Below, one piece after another: positions 24,426 through 36,212 of a DNA stretch of 64,000 bases (positions are counted from its first letter, which is position 1; each line of letters opens with the position of its first letter). The stretch spans positions 27,553 through 91,552 of the forward strand of contig MNCI01038244.1 in assembly GCA_015680685.1 (NCBI GenBank), read 5' to 3'. Origin of the DNA: Gnetum montanum. Lineage: Eukaryota > Streptophyta > Gnetopsida > Gnetales > Gnetaceae. Below the pieces are notes generated by a model. That model did no database searches. It was not told where the DNA came from and saw only the letters and a program-made list of their open reading frames with translations. The translations under genes were made by a program, and so were the position numbers.

Positions 24426-25849
24426 TGAAACACCACCTAGAAAATGCATGTTGAAACTTGTAACCTTCACCATCCAACTTAAGGCAAGATTTTATTGTAA
24501 ATGTAAGGTTGGTAGCCCATGAGTTGCAATCTTGCATACTTTAACTTTTTGGGGCTGAAAAATGCCTCATAAGTTGCTACCACCTCACTTCTCAAGTGGA
24601 AAAAGCAATTTCATGTCTATATTTAGGCTTGGGAAGGCAAAAAATTCCTTAGGAACTGCCAAATTTGGAATTTTCATGGGTTATTATGGAGCTGTAGCCT
24701 CAATTACGCTAGAACAACCTACACCTAGCATTGGTGGTGTTGGATTTTTCATTTTCCAACAATTGCTACTGTAGTTGTCAAAAAAAATCTAATGTGGGAG
24801 CTATAAGACTAGTTTTGGAGTTGTTGGGTTTTCCATTTTCCTAGTAATGGCCAATGTAATCATGATAGTTTCTAGTGGTGATAGCATTACTAGTGTAGTC
24901 ATAATGGATTCCTAGGAATCTTCACATGGCGAACATAGTCACCACATTTCTTAGCCAATTCCAACAATGCCAGCATAGCTCTTCAAGGCCAATGTAGTTG
25001 AGGTAAGGCCAATGTAGTCACAAAAGTCCATTTACTATATTTAGTATCTAGTGTGATTTTGATGATCCTTGGGTATCAAAGTTTACCATAAATGGTTAAC
25101 TACGCTTGGAATTATGGGTTGTAATATCTACAAATAACATTAATTTTTTAGCAATCATGGTAGAAATTTGCAACCTAAATTCAAAAATTCCAAAGCCTCT
25201 AAAAGTCAAATTGGAACACTTCATTCAGGTTCTAGAATATTTTTGCAAGGATACTAATGTAGCAACCTTGAGCACCAAAAATCCATTTCAGCATTTTGTA
25301 AGACTTTTGGGAAGTAACTGGAATCTACTTAAGAACCATAGACTCTCAATGTAGTTCCATTACCACCAAAGTCAAACACTATTGTGCACACTTGTAACAC
25401 CCAAGGGTTGCAAATCCAAGCAAAAACCAACAAGAGGCACTTGATAATTTGAGATTGAAAGTACCTGGATCATGAAGTTTGATTGCAAAACATAACCTAT
25501 TGACTCCAACAGGCTTCAAGCTCTATTCAAACAAGCTTCTTGTGCATTTAGGCATACAATCTATACTCTTTGAACTCTACACTTCGATAATTTTGCTATA
25601 TTTTAATAAAGTTTACCAATTCATTTGTAGTGTAAATTTTATTCTAGTTTAATTCTGTGTTTACTTTTATTTGAATATGCAATTTTATTTTTTATTCTTG
25701 TTTACATTTTTTAAGTCCTTAGATTATTAGATAGACCATCTAAGGAACCTTAAATCCTCTTTCTTTGAGGCCCTTAGGATTCAAGGTCAAAAAACTATTT
25801 TCGTGCTTGAGATCTTTGGTTTTTCTAGCAATTGAATTTCTCTGGTGCA
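24426..25849 (+). repeat. 3' LTR of Tat-like element 2
   Basis: Starts TGAAACACCAC right after the polypurine tract, exactly as in elements 3 and 4. It ends near …CTGGTGCA at 25849 by comparison with the element 3 LTR end (GTCCTTRG…AGACCATC…AAGG block shared). U3 holds several GACTA/TAGTC-type half-sites like those of array 2. The 3' boundary is uncertain by some tens of bases. The matching 5' LTR was not found. Confidence 0.7.
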
Positions 25850-25859
25850 ATAGTAGTAT

Positions 25860-27130
25860 TCACAATGATTCTAATCATAAGATGACAAGAAAGCCTTGTC
25901 TACATCTTCTTTAATGCTCCAGGAGTATAAGAGCTTCTCCTTATCTTTGTCATTGCACTTATTTTTTTAGGTGGTATAATTGCTTTGGTTATAGCTTCAA
26001 CCACATTACCCTTAATGTCCTTAGGAGTAGTGATCATCTTGTCGTTCATCACTTCCCAAACTTGGTCCACCTTGTGGGTCAGGTCTATGAAGCCTTTTTT
26101 GATTTTTACTTGGTCCTATGTTAAGACCTCAATTGTAGTGAGAGATTTGGCTATAAATTTAATGTTTTGACCTTCCTTCTACACAAAATATCATGATTTT
26201 ACTCCTTAGATGATTATCATTCTTTCCATTCACCTTTCATGCTTGTAATAATGTATAGAAGTGCTTTTCTTTGGGCCATGATTTATTTGTATACTTGGCT
26301 GATCATTTACATGTCTCTATGGTTCCTTATTTTCTACCTTAGACCTTAAATGATATGCATCAACTATTTTCTCTAGCTAAATTCATGGTTCAAATAATGG
26401 TGGCAAGTTTTCATGTACTTGTCCATGGTGATGTTTAGAGACTTACAAGGTCTTTGCCTCCATTTGATCATATTTTTTGGATGTTTAAGATGTAAGCAGA
26501 GGACTGAAATTTGATGTAAAATATTTAAATTATGTCTACAAATTTTAAAATTGGTTTGAATAGTAAGGACTTGTACCAAGTTTCCACATGCTTGATGAAA
26601 ATGTAGAGAAACAACTGTAGCTTATGCCAATCACTAACAATCCCTTTTAGGTAGAAAGCATTTTCAAATGCCTACATGTGAAGTTGGAAAACATCACTAT
26701 CAAGCCTTGTATATGTTGGAATATTATCCATGTTGATCTATTTAATATGATTATCACAAACATGATCTCTTAGAATATAGATAGCTTCATTAAGTTCATG
26801 ATTTTCACCCTAGTCATACAATGGGGCATCATCATTATTGCATGGTCTAAATAAGTATAGAAGCTGGAACCTAGGGAATAGATCAACATCATTGATTTTG
26901 GCCATACTTTGGTGAGTGGTTCTTGATCATGGACCTTTTTGATAAAGTGGATCTTTTTCTTTCTTATCTTTTTTACCTTCTTCCTATCCATCTAAATGGT
27001 CAGATAGAAAGCTATGGAAAGCCTCCTCTTTTGTCATTTGGTCTTAGAGCTCTTACCTTTGATGAGATTCATAGTCATTGTACACTAGATCTATAGCCAT
27101 GTAAAATATGTAGTCATCTTCCAAGCCAAT
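25860..27130 (-). pseudogene. Gypsy gag-like remnant
   Basis: Minus-strand reading, with frame changes, gives DVFQLHM…AFENAFYLKGIVSDWHKLQLFLYIF…WYKSLLFKP at about 26680-26530. This resembles the capsid helices of plant gypsy Gag. A helical stretch (VDQVWEVMNDKMI) follows at about 26080-26000. A highly basic tract is encoded at 26990-26940. No protease or RT follows; the right edge of element 2's LTR truncates it. Lineage unknown. Confidence 0.45.
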
Positions 27131-29055
27131 ATTGATCGGGACCTCTTTGAGATTGTGTAACGTAGCCTTAGCCAATTCCTTAGAAAATCACCAATGATCA
27201 TCATGGCATCTCCCTTATGTATCTTAGTGATAAGTCAAAATAATTAGTGATACGATTGCTTCCTTTGAGTGTTAAAATGTGACATAAGCCCTCCTTTTTT
27301 TTGTCACATATTATTTTCTAGAAATCTTGAGTGAGATTTAAGAATTATCTACCATATTATTAGTACTAAAAACATGCACACAGTGCTAAAGATACACACA
27401 TTCAAGTTGAAAAATGTTAAGATGAAAATGTAAAAGTATTTTTAGATAATACACCAATGTCTTCCATGGAAATAGTGCCAATGATAGGAGTCTCATTGAT
27501 CATGATCAATGAGGTCATATCATACAAAACATAGTGAGATTTGATCATAAGCTTCAAAGACAATGTCTAGTAAATTGCCAAGAATAGTTGTGTATGTTGT
27601 TGTGTTTACTATATATAAAAAAGATTATAATAGATATAATACAATGGCAGTCCATGTTTCCATGATGGAAAATTGAGAAAATAGTTATAATTTTTATGTA
27701 TTTTATAAATATAAGAATAAAATAATAAATAACACACATGCATTACAATCCATCAAGGAGAAAGGCACAATGCTCACGATCATGTATACATGTCACAATC
27801 TATTATGGGGTAGGCATAACACCTCGCATAAAAAGTAATAAATGGCCCCTAGTCACAACCTCAATGGTCCAACATCATGTCATATAGTTAGGACCTTCTT
27901 GGATAAAGATGAATCATCACATCTTGATGTAAAAAAAATGAAATAAATATTATTGATATTTATGTTTTAAGGCATCAATGATATAAAAAAAACCATAAGC
28001 TTTATTCACTATGCAAACAATAAACTCTATATCAATCAAATAGTTATATGGTATGTAAGTAGGATAGCACTCGCATAGAGTCTAGCTATACTTGTAAAAG
28101 ACATGACTTGAAATACACATACAAAATAAGAAGGAATCAACTCATATAAGAGAGGAGAACCTCTTCAAATAAACCAGATATCAAAAGCTAAGATGAATAG
28201 ATTTTATCACTAAGATATGTATGAGAGGTCATCTTGAGTTTATGTAGTTTTCACAAATTAATGGTGAAGGTTTGCCAACATCTAGTCATCAATAGAGATT
28301 TATCAATGCAACCCTAGCCAAGTCTAATCATACTATAGGTGAAGTGAACCAAACTAGGCTATGCAAGGGGTATGCCAACATCCTTGAACTAACACAGGGG
28401 ATACACTAATGTAGGGTAGTTAGCATATATTTCCTTATTACACTCCAAGTCTCAAATTCTAGATAAAATCTAGAACACTAGAGGACATGTCAAAAGGGCC
28501 TTAGAATGATTAAATAAAACCAAAAACATCCTAAGGAAGTTAGACCATGCACACAATCTAGAAGTGTAGCATAGAAGATAAGGATATGTGCTCAGAAGAC
28601 ACAAACCATAACCAAACATGCTAGACCTACAATTGGATAGGTGAAACACTTCTTGAGTCCAAGGCTTATAATAAACTCATAAAATGCTACTAGATAACTC
28701 ATCAATCTTATTTCTGTTTAATTATTAATGAATCCTCTCCTTTCATGTTCACAAGAAGTGATATAACTTTCATGCAGTTATCTTGGGTTGAGGCCTTATA
28801 TTAAAATATTAAATAAATACATATATACAATAAAAAAGTTCACCTTTTGAGAGTTAAAATAGTTAGATGTTACAAAATGTTTTGTGAGAACAAATATGTA
28901 AACAATGCAATAAAAATAGCATTGAAGATAAATATCGCATTTTCCTACAATATCTTGCATTGGATCATATTATACATAGATGAAATATTATAATTACAAA
29001 TTTGGTCAGTTTGTTTCAAATATTACGAAGAATACTTAATAAGTTTTTTCATGAT
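27131..29055. other. Unassigned AT-rich sequence
   Basis: No coherent reading frame, LTR pair or tandem repeat was recognised on either strand. It forms the left flank of the target site of element 3. Confidence 0.5.
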
Positions 29056-29060
29056 GTTTC
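29056..29060 (+). repeat. Target site duplication, left (element 3)
   Basis: GTTTC directly before the LTR start. An identical GTTTC follows the right LTR at 43758-43762. The perfect 5-bp match is what Ty3/gypsy integration leaves, and it confirms the ends of element 3. Confidence 0.85.
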
Positions 29061-29205
29061 TGAAACACCACTAATTTCAGCTTAATACTGTGAATAGAAA
29101 TTTGTATGCTTTAATGATTTCTCCGCGATTCAAGGATGAAAGCCCAATTGAAGCAAAGCTAACACAAGCAGCAATAGTAGTAAGAAAAGGCAGAAGGCCA
29201 TTCCA

Positions 29206-29501
29206 TAGCATTGTTTCTCACAGGGATATGGGTGATCGTGCACGAGTATAGTCACCACGCCTTTAGCAACTACTAGTGGCTAGACAACAGTGTGGGACTG
29301 ATCCTACATTCGGCCCTCATGGTGCCCTTCTTTTCCTGGAAGTACAGTCACAGATGTCACCACAGCAACACAGGCAGCATAGAGAAAGACGAAGTCTTTG
29401 TTCCCGAAACCAAGGACGCACTATGCTGGATGATCAAGCTGTTGGACAATCCTGCAGGAAGAATGTTCTCCATCTCGGTATTCCTCACGGTACTCCCTTG
29501 A
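29206..29501 (+). pseudogene. Captured FAD2-type desaturase fragment (5' LTR copy)
   Basis: Reads [17 protein letters not shown], a stop, [34 protein letters not shown], then [12 protein letters not shown] and NNP-like LDNPAGRM. This covers about 97 residues around the first two histidine boxes of the ER omega-6 (delta-12) oleate desaturase. Box 1 is HEYSHH (HECGHH in the family) and box 2 is HRCHH (HRRHH). A TAG replaces the Gln of NYQWLD. The membrane spans and third histidine box are missing, so no enzyme can result. FAD2 coding regions are normally uninterrupted by introns, so RNA or DNA capture cannot be told apart. Confidence 0.85.
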
Positions 29502-29519
29502 GTTATGACAGACGATTGG

Positions 29520-29735
29520 ATATCGGCATTGCTGCGGCTGAAGCTTACCCTCCTTACGTGCCTGCCATTTCTCTGCTGCGCCGCCACATCGCTGCTCCCG
29601 CTGCCTGCCACATCGCTTGCTATTTTTTGCCCGTTGTCGTCTCCTGCGCCCGCCACTTCGCATCTTCTACCCCTGCCACTTCGCTGCTTCCTCTACCCCT
29701 CTACGTTGTTATTTCTGCCACCGCTATGTCGCTGT
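29520..29735. repeat. GC-rich minisatellite 1 in LTR
   Basis: Imperfect repeats built on CTGCCACATCGCTGCTCC-like units, C/T-rich and very unlike the AT-rich surroundings. They give long open frames in several frames, which are artefacts of composition. The right LTR has the same block at 41690-41880. Confidence 0.7.
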
Positions 29736-29739
29736 TTCT

Positions 29740-30045
29740 GCCAAGGGTTTCAAGGATTTCGTGGCCACCAACACCTTCGTTTCCTCATCGATAACAGCAG
29801 AGTCACGATCACGATCAGTAGTAGCTGTGGCAATATCTTCCTTCACGGAAAGGAAGTTCCGGCACTGAAACATGCGATGGCCAACATGGCCGCATTTCTT
29901 GCAAAAACCGCGGGCCTCATCGGCAGATGAGTTCGTGAGGCACGCAAGGACAAGAAGGCCTTGAAAGCTGTCGTAGGTGTTGCTGCTCTCCTTGTCGCCG
30001 TCTCTGGCAGCAACAGCTCCATGATCGTCGCCTCCTACGCTATCC
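29740..30045 (-). pseudogene. Captured CXIP4-type zinc-knuckle fragment (5' LTR copy)
   Basis: Minus-strand frame reads TYDSFQGLLVLACLTNSSADEARGF, then CKKCGHVGHRMFQC and RNFLSVKED. This matches the CCHC zinc-knuckle region of plant CAX-interacting protein 4, in which SFQGLLALARITNSN precedes the knuckle and CRNFLSVK follows. The CX2CX4HX4C ligands are intact and this copy is open over the knuckle. It is antisense to the FAD2 fragment and to the element. The identification is from memory of the family. The rest of the protein is missing. Confidence 0.8.
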
Positions 30046-30400
30046 ACTACGTTGCTATTTCTGTCCGCTGCTATTTTTTTTGGCCTACCGCTGATTGTTC
30101 TGCCTACCGCTGATTGTTCTGCCTGCCGCATCGCTGACGTCTCGCTGTTGCCGCCCCTCTGTCGTGCATGCCGCTGCTATTTTTTCTCCCCGCCATCGCT
30201 ATTCTGTGCTTATCGCGTCACTGCCTAGTCCTGTGCTATCTGCCGCCACATCGCTGTTCCTCAGCCATCCTCTGTGCTCCCTTCGCACACTCCGTTGTCC
30301 ACCGCCGACTGTCGCACCACCACTCTGCTGTTTTTTTTTCTTGCTGTCTCCCGTTGTCGCCACCCTGCCACGTGGAATGCACAGCCTTCATCTGCAACAT
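30046..30400. repeat. GC-rich minisatellite 2 in LTR
   Basis: Same type of C/T-rich unit as the first block (CTGCCGC(A/C)TCGCTG, GCTATTTTTTCTCC), flanking the CXIP4 fragment on its other side. The right LTR copy is at 42180-42515. Long plus-strand frames here are compositional. Confidence 0.7.
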
Positions 30401-30905
30401 CAATGACGGGGGACCCCAATCTGATGGGCTGAACGGCTCCAACTCTAACCACGCTCCGAATAACAACAACAGCGGTAGCAGCAGGCTGGTAGCCATGATT
30501 TGGACTATTCAACTTCAGGATCACTGGCACATGAGTTGGAGGGTTCATTAGGTTGATCGGCCCTATCTATCATAGGGAAGCTTGAAAAGTCGCGAACCCA
30601 CAAATTGCTGAAAAAATTCGAGACTTGGGTTGAAGAAATTGGGGCAGCAGAATTTTGTGTGTAGCATGGAACCTGTGGGGACTGGCATAATGCGGTGCAG
30701 CGAGGGAGATTGGAAGCATTTGTTGCAATAGAGCGACAGGGCTCTTCTGAGGGCGTTCGGGTCACTGGGCATTGTAGAAAGAATCAAGACGAATAGCGGA
30801 ATAGGAACTGTGACAGTGGAATCACTGATGAAGGTTTTGCGTACCAAGCTCTCTATCCTCCTTAGCGCTGACCTTTGTGATTGAATTCCAATGCAAATAA
30901 CGAAA
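30401..30905 (-). pseudogene. Third inserted segment, present only in the 5' LTR
   Basis: Higher-GC sequence lost or replaced in the 3' LTR at the single n (42526). The minus strand has a 94-codon frame (30847-30563) with LRRALSLYCNKCFQSPSLHR, which resembles a mitochondrial presequence in composition. Another frame at 30496-30236 starts with a hydrophobic, signal-like stretch. I do not recognise a family. By context it may be a third captured host fragment; this is inference. Confidence 0.4.
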
Positions 30906-31167
30906 GAAATAAAAGAGATAAAAAATATATGTATAATTTAATCAAGAAGCCGCCGCTGGACATAATCTTTCCAAATTTTCTAAAGTTTTATAACTTGAGG
31001 GCTTGTTTTTCTAATTATTTGTATTTTTATGGGCTCAAATGACCCATAAGTTGTAAAATACATTGAATCTAGTCAAGGAAGGCAAATTGCCAACACACAT
31101 CCAACTCATGTACAACTATCCAGCACAGATACATTGAACCTGGTCAAAGCAAACCCTAGCCCAAACC

Positions 31168-31175
31168 TATAAATA
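31168..31175 (+). promoter_or_regulatory. TATA box in 5' LTR (element 3)
   Basis: CCTATAAATACCC, conserved at 43108-43115 in the right LTR. On the minus strand it is conserved in both LTRs of element 4 (47673-47680, 55025-55032). Transcription should begin some 25-35 bases downstream. Confidence 0.8.
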
Positions 31176-31822
31176 CCCTACCAATTCACACAAATTGGGA
31201 GGAAGAAGCAAGAAGCAGGAGGCAAGGAGGCAAAAAGAGAAGCAAAGCAAAAGCAGCAAGAAGGAGAAGAAGATTGGAAGAGAGAAAGATTGGAGAAATT
31301 GGCGATTCCGAAGGAGGATAGAACGGGTGCTCGACGCATTCGATTTTTGGCTTCCAAGTGCTTCTCACATCGTCACATCATCGTGTCATATTTTTCCAGG
31401 GCTAGGCGTTTGATTTGTCATTCACACTTGTGCAACTATGCTTTGACCGATGCATATTTTTTTAAAACAATATAATACAGTTTCATTATTGCCTCCCATT
31501 CACATTGTTTAAGTTCTTTTTACACTTTACAAATATAACTTTGTTTATGCTTTATTCATAATCCTGTACGCTTTATTTACATTTCATATCATTGTTTACA
31601 CTCCGTTTACATACCGTTTACGATAACCCCAGCGCTAGCCGTAGCTTACGCTCGGGGAAGTCCTTGGTTGATTTACGTGTAGACCATCCAAGGCACTCTA
31701 CCTTCGTTCCCTTTTCTAGCTTGCCCTCAGGCGAAGGCAGGGTCAGTTGTGCCTGCCCAACGATCTCTCAGTGTCTATTTCCCTTCCAGTCTTACACCGA
31801 CGATTTAGGACAGTACAGTTTT

Positions 31823-31840
31823 TGGCACTAGAAGGAGGGC
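31823..31840 (+). promoter_or_regulatory. Primer binding site, tRNA-Asn type (element 3)
   Basis: TGGCACTAGAAGGAGGGC begins 5 bases after the LTR. The same site in element 4 is TGGCGCTAGAAGGAGGGC. Its complement matches the 3' end of plant tRNA-Asn as I recall it (…CCTCCTTCTAGCG plus CCA), with one mismatch here. Confidence 0.7.
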
Positions 31841-32004
31841 CACTTTCTTGTTATTGATTAAAACCTCACTACCTATCAAAACTCATCCATCTTGCCCATT
31901 TGAGTCTCTTCATCCCTGTTGATCACACTAAGCTTGTGTCACCCCATAGTACAGTTGCTTACGATCCAACTCCATTCGTCTATCCCAATCCATTCACATT
32001 TATC

Positions 32005-35000
32005 ATGGAATCTTCCCAAGTCAACCCAGTAACACTACTAATTGCTTCAAACCCTGTTACTGCTACGGAATCTATAACCATTATTGAACACATAAATCCT
32101 CAAGGCCCTACACGCTAATCCCTCAGGCTACAAGGTAAAGGCCCTATTCACGCAACTTTTACACCCGAACAATATAATTTTATCTGTGTTAAGATCCAAG
32201 CCAACCTACCCATTGATCGTATAGAGAGGGAAGCTAAGCGAGAATATGAATTCATCCACAAAGGAGGACGTGAGTTTATCCCTTCAGCTTTTGACATAAT
32301 CCCACTATCTGAAAACCATCATAAACTCATATCCCAACTTCTCATGGTTAAAAATCAAGCCTTACAACTACCTCCCATAGAGCCTCAAGATGAAGAAGAT
32401 GACTTTGCAGCCCAATCTGAACATGGAGAATCATACCATACTGTTAGCCCCCATGCCCACACAAACCTATTATCCCATCCTTTCCTAGAAGAAACTATGT
32501 TTCCTTCTTCATCCACAAACATTCAAGCACCTGTTTCCCATTCCATCCCTATCTTCTCCATGCTCAATAACATTCACTCTGATGCATCCACTTCCATCAT
32601 TCCTCCACCAGTGCAGTCCCAACAACTCCCCCAAACCAACGCAGGGTCAATCCTCCAACCTCAAGTAATTGGAATACCATCAGTCATCCCAGCTTCCACA
32701 TCCACCCATTACATACCCCAGATGCAAATTAATAGGGCACCATTAATTACTCCTACCCAACATGTTCAAGGTATTACCTCACAACCTATGGCTGGGCAGT
32801 GGGTTCCACCAGTAGTCTCAGTCCCGAATACCATCCCACCACAACAAATGTTAGCCCAACAACCTGCTTTTCCACAAACAATGCCACAGTTAAGCCATTA
32901 TCATCCACAATCAACTCAATCCATTGGTTTGCCTACCGCCCAAGAATGGGCAGACACAAAAAATGATGCACTCATTGGCAGAAGAATTAAAACGCCTTAA
33001 AACTTTCAACAATGAGGAAGTCAAGGTACTAGATTTCTATCAAGATGACCCAATTGACCCCTCAGTTCCATCCTTGACCTTGCGAAAAGGAGTCTCATTA
33101 CCTCAACTGACCAAGTACAATGGAGAAGGGGACCCAAATGCCCATCTAGTAACATTTAGAACTGAAAGCCTTTTACTTCAAGCATGGCCCCATGTAATCT
33201 TGCGAGTGTTTGCAATGTCCTTAACCGGAAAAGCCTTAGACTGGTACTGATCTCTACCTCGTAGCTCCATATCTTCTTTAGAGAATTTGTTGCATCAATT
33301 TGTCACCCGTTTCAAATACAATCTAAAACCTGAAGCCACATTAGATAGCTTGATTCAAATTAAACAAGCGCCATTAGAGCCATCACAGAAATTTATCCAA
33401 AGGTGGAGTGCAGCCTTAAACGAACTTCATGAACCTATCCCCGAAAAATATTTACTCACTATCCTTAAGTCAGCTGTGAATGACTTTATTAAGTCAAAAC
33501 TTTACTACCTAAAAGCCTGCACATTGAGCCAAGCATTTGTACAAATCAAAGACATAGAAGAAGTGGCACAAACAAGTAATGACCCAGTCTACTCAACCTT
33601 TGGAAGCCAACACATAAGGAAAGATAAACCCAAAACAATGGTAGCAGCAGTGGCTGAGGGAAAACAACCCACTATCCCAAACAACTATGAAAGAACAACA
33701 CCCACTCATGCACCTGAAAGTTCCTCAAATAGAAACAACAACACAGGTCATGCACGTACCTTTGAAAGGAAAGACCCTACTCAATACACACCATTGCCCA
33801 TGAAGCCTTCACAACTGCTTGAACAACTTCTAAAGGCTGGGTTAATTCAACATAAACAAATTTCTCCTGCTGCCTCACGAAGACATGATCGCTTTTGCGA
33901 ATTAGCCAAAAATCCAACCTTAGCAACACCCAACGAACCCCCTATCCCAAAAGGCTTTAGGTTGGATAGGTTTTGTGAGTATCATCAACGGTGTGGTCAT
34001 GGGACTGATTACTGCTATGCATTGAAGCAAGACATACAACGCATGATAGATGGGGGTGAAGTAGTATTCGACGAGACAAACCCAGTAAGGCCCCAAAATC
34101 AATCCATGGGGGTCTATAAAGATCCTCTCAATACCAAAATCAACGATGCCCCATATGTGATTAATACTATCCATATGGAAAATAGACAAGACATCTCACG
34201 AAGACCTTTTGTGATTCGGAGGCCTTCAGAAAATGCCCCTACCCCAACATCTCCTCAAATCCCTTTTACCACATGCACATCCCCCACACCATCAAAACCA
34301 TTCATCATCCGCATACCTCCTTCAGTTGCCACCACAACAAACACACCATCTGAAAACCGACCCATTCCCTTTGTGATCCAAGTGCCAAAACACCCTGACA
34401 CACAACCCATCTCCACTTCTCGACGACCTGCGTGAGAATGTCTTGTCAATAGGCTAATAATAGAGCGCTTGGAAAAAGAAAAAAGAGAGCGCATTGAGAG
34501 AGAATACCATGGACATGAATTAGGTCTGCCAAAGCCTACACTGCTAAGCACCATTCCCATGAGTTCATCTGTTAATGAGCCTAGTACAAGTCATACCCCA
34601 AACCCAACATTCTCAACTACTAATGTAAAAACCCCTCCACGAGAAATACAAATACTAGGTCAAATGGACCAAATCTCTACAGATAAGAATATCCCAAATG
34701 GAAAAGACCTAGCCAATGCATTGACCCAGGTCACACAAGCATTAAAACAAAAGAATACTTCTTTAAGTTTGTATGACCTAGTGATGACTTCACCAGTACA
34801 TCGAGAGGCTCTTGTACGGATGCTAACTTCAATTCCTGTTAGTGAGGATCTTCCTGTAGATGAGCAATCCATTTATGCAGTATTATCCCCACAACTTCAG
34901 GAATCGAATACCACATCCTTAGAATTCCATGTTAAGGACATTAAGCTAGATGAGAAAACAAGGGAAATCACCACGGCCCCTATGTTCATAACAATACAGG

Positions 35001-35526
35001 TTGATCATTTCAAAATACGTAGGGTGCATGTCGATGATGGTGCAGCAACAAATGTAATACCTTTTTCCATCATTGAAAAACTAGGACTCACTGAACAAAT
35101 ACAACCTACAACAACCTCTTTCTTGAGATCCTTCAGTGGTTCCCGTGTGGGAGTNNNNNNNNNNNNNNNNNNNNNNNNNNNNNNNNNNNNNNNNNNNNNN
35201 NNNNNNNNNNNNNNNNNNNNNNNNNNNNNNNNNNNNNNNNNNNNNNNNNNNNNNNNNNNNNNNNNNNNNNNNNNNNNNNNNNNNNNNNNNNNNNNNNNNN
35301 NNNNNNNNNNNNNNNNNNNNNNNNNNNNNNNNNNNNNNNNNNNNNNNNNNNNNNNNNNNNNNNNNNNNNNNNNNNNNNNNNNNNNNNNNNNNNNNNNNNN
35401 NNNNNNNNNNNNNNNNNNNNNNNNNNNNNNNNNNNNNNNNNNNNNNNNNNNNNNNNNNNNNNNNNNNATACCCATACACCCAGCCCCACATGTTAAGCTA
35501 CAAAAGATCAAGAGACAACTCAACAA
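32005..35526 (+). pseudogene. Tat-like gag-protease (element 3), lightly decayed
   Basis: ATG at 32005 opens MESSQVNPV, matched by MESFQINPT at the gag start of element 4. The frame runs through a Pro/Gln/Ser-rich region (32340-32920), shifts by one near 32970, and continues with capsid-like sequence (LTKYNGEGDPNAHL, a stop in DWY-stop-SLP at 33248). A CX2HX4HX4C knuckle (CEYHQRCGHGTDYC) is near 33975-34015. Protease has VDDGAATNVI at 35030-35056, where D(S/T/N)G is usual. A gap of 313 n interrupts PR. Two further stops (32116, 34433) are present. Gag packages the RNA and PR processes the polyprotein. Confidence 0.85.
35155..35467. other. Assembly gap (313 n) inside protease
   Basis: Run of n. 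The frame appears to be kept across it, and the PR sequence ends at 35526 soon after. The real missing length is unknown. Confidence 0.95.
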
Positions 35527-35529
35527 CTA

Positions 35530-36212
35530 GAATGAATGATACAAATAGTCCGAAATGATGTTAAACTACAAACTATCCGAAATGATGTTAAACTACGACA
35601 TGTCCGAAATGACGTTAAACTACAACAAGTCCGCAATGACATTAAACTAGCCACAGTCAGAAATGGTCGGTTCCATTTAAAACTTCTTGAAAACATTACT
35701 ACCTTTGGCCCACCATGGCATAAAACTGGTAATCCTTTCTTTGACAACAGATGCAACAGTCCATTAGACTTTAAACTGATGTACCAAGCCCGAAATGGCT
35801 TTAAACTAGAGCCAACAAGTTACAAATTTATAAACTCCCATCATCTTACATTGAATTTTTGCTTACAGGTTACAAGTTACGATTTAGATTCTTGCGTGGT
35901 CGTTGCTTTCTTTTCCAAGTATTTACCTTACATCTTGCACTACACTTTAGAAATTTATGTTACATTTAGTTGCACACATATACTCTAGAAAACAAAGAAA
36001 AACAATAAAAAACATGAAAAAATGACAAAAACATTTACATGAAACATAAAGATAGCGATGCAACCATTTTATACCATAATTAAAATTCAGGCCATTACAT
36101 CAGCCTTTGTACATTCCACCAAACTAGTTTTCCTATATTCGTTTACACTTTGTAACTCTCTAAGGGAGTGTCTCTTATTTCGCTCCTGTTTTAATTGGCA
36201 GGAGCGAACTTC
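35530..36212 (+). other. PR-RT spacer with tandem repeats, possible intron (element 3)
   Basis: After the PR stop come about five copies of a 27-base unit containing CCGAAATGAYGTTAAACTAC (35545-35660), then looser copies to 35860. The spacer ends in CTGTTTTAATTGGCAG|GAGCG at 36203, a good splice-acceptor form, ten bases before the pol ATG. A second acceptor-like TTTTTGCTTACAG is near 35868. Ogre/Tat-lineage elements are known to carry an intron between PR and RT, and this spacer fits that position. No donor was fixed because of the gap. Confidence 0.5.

Larger units (their letters stand above)
29061..31817 (+). repeat. 5' LTR of Tat-like element 3, carrying host gene fragments
   Basis: Begins TGAAACACCACTAATTTC and ends …GACAGTACA, 5 bases before the PBS; 2757 bp. 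U3 order is: about 20 bases of family terminus, FAD2 fragment, GC-rich minisatellite, antisense CXIP4 fragment, second minisatellite, a further unidentified segment. From 30960 on it returns to family sequence, including TATAAATA at 31168-31175. The right part is near-identical to 42909-43757. The LTR supplies promoter and termination signals of the element. Confidence 0.9.

Noticed and set aside
29206-29501. A working desaturase gene
   Set aside because: Only about a quarter of the protein is present, with an in-frame stop and altered histidine boxes.
30236-30496. Secreted protein with a signal-like leucine-rich start (minus)
   Set aside because: No family recognised. The frame overlaps minisatellite, and the right LTR lacks the part holding the start.
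29276-30551. Several long overlapping frames (up to 172 codons) on both strands
   Set aside because: They arise from GC-rich minisatellite composition around the FAD2 and CXIP4 fragments. Only the frames with family motifs were kept.
29061-30960. Helitron or Mutator-like element carrying the host fragments into the LTR
   Set aside because: I looked for terminal inverted repeats, TC…CTRR ends and a separate target duplication around the captured block and saw none that convinced me; not excluded.
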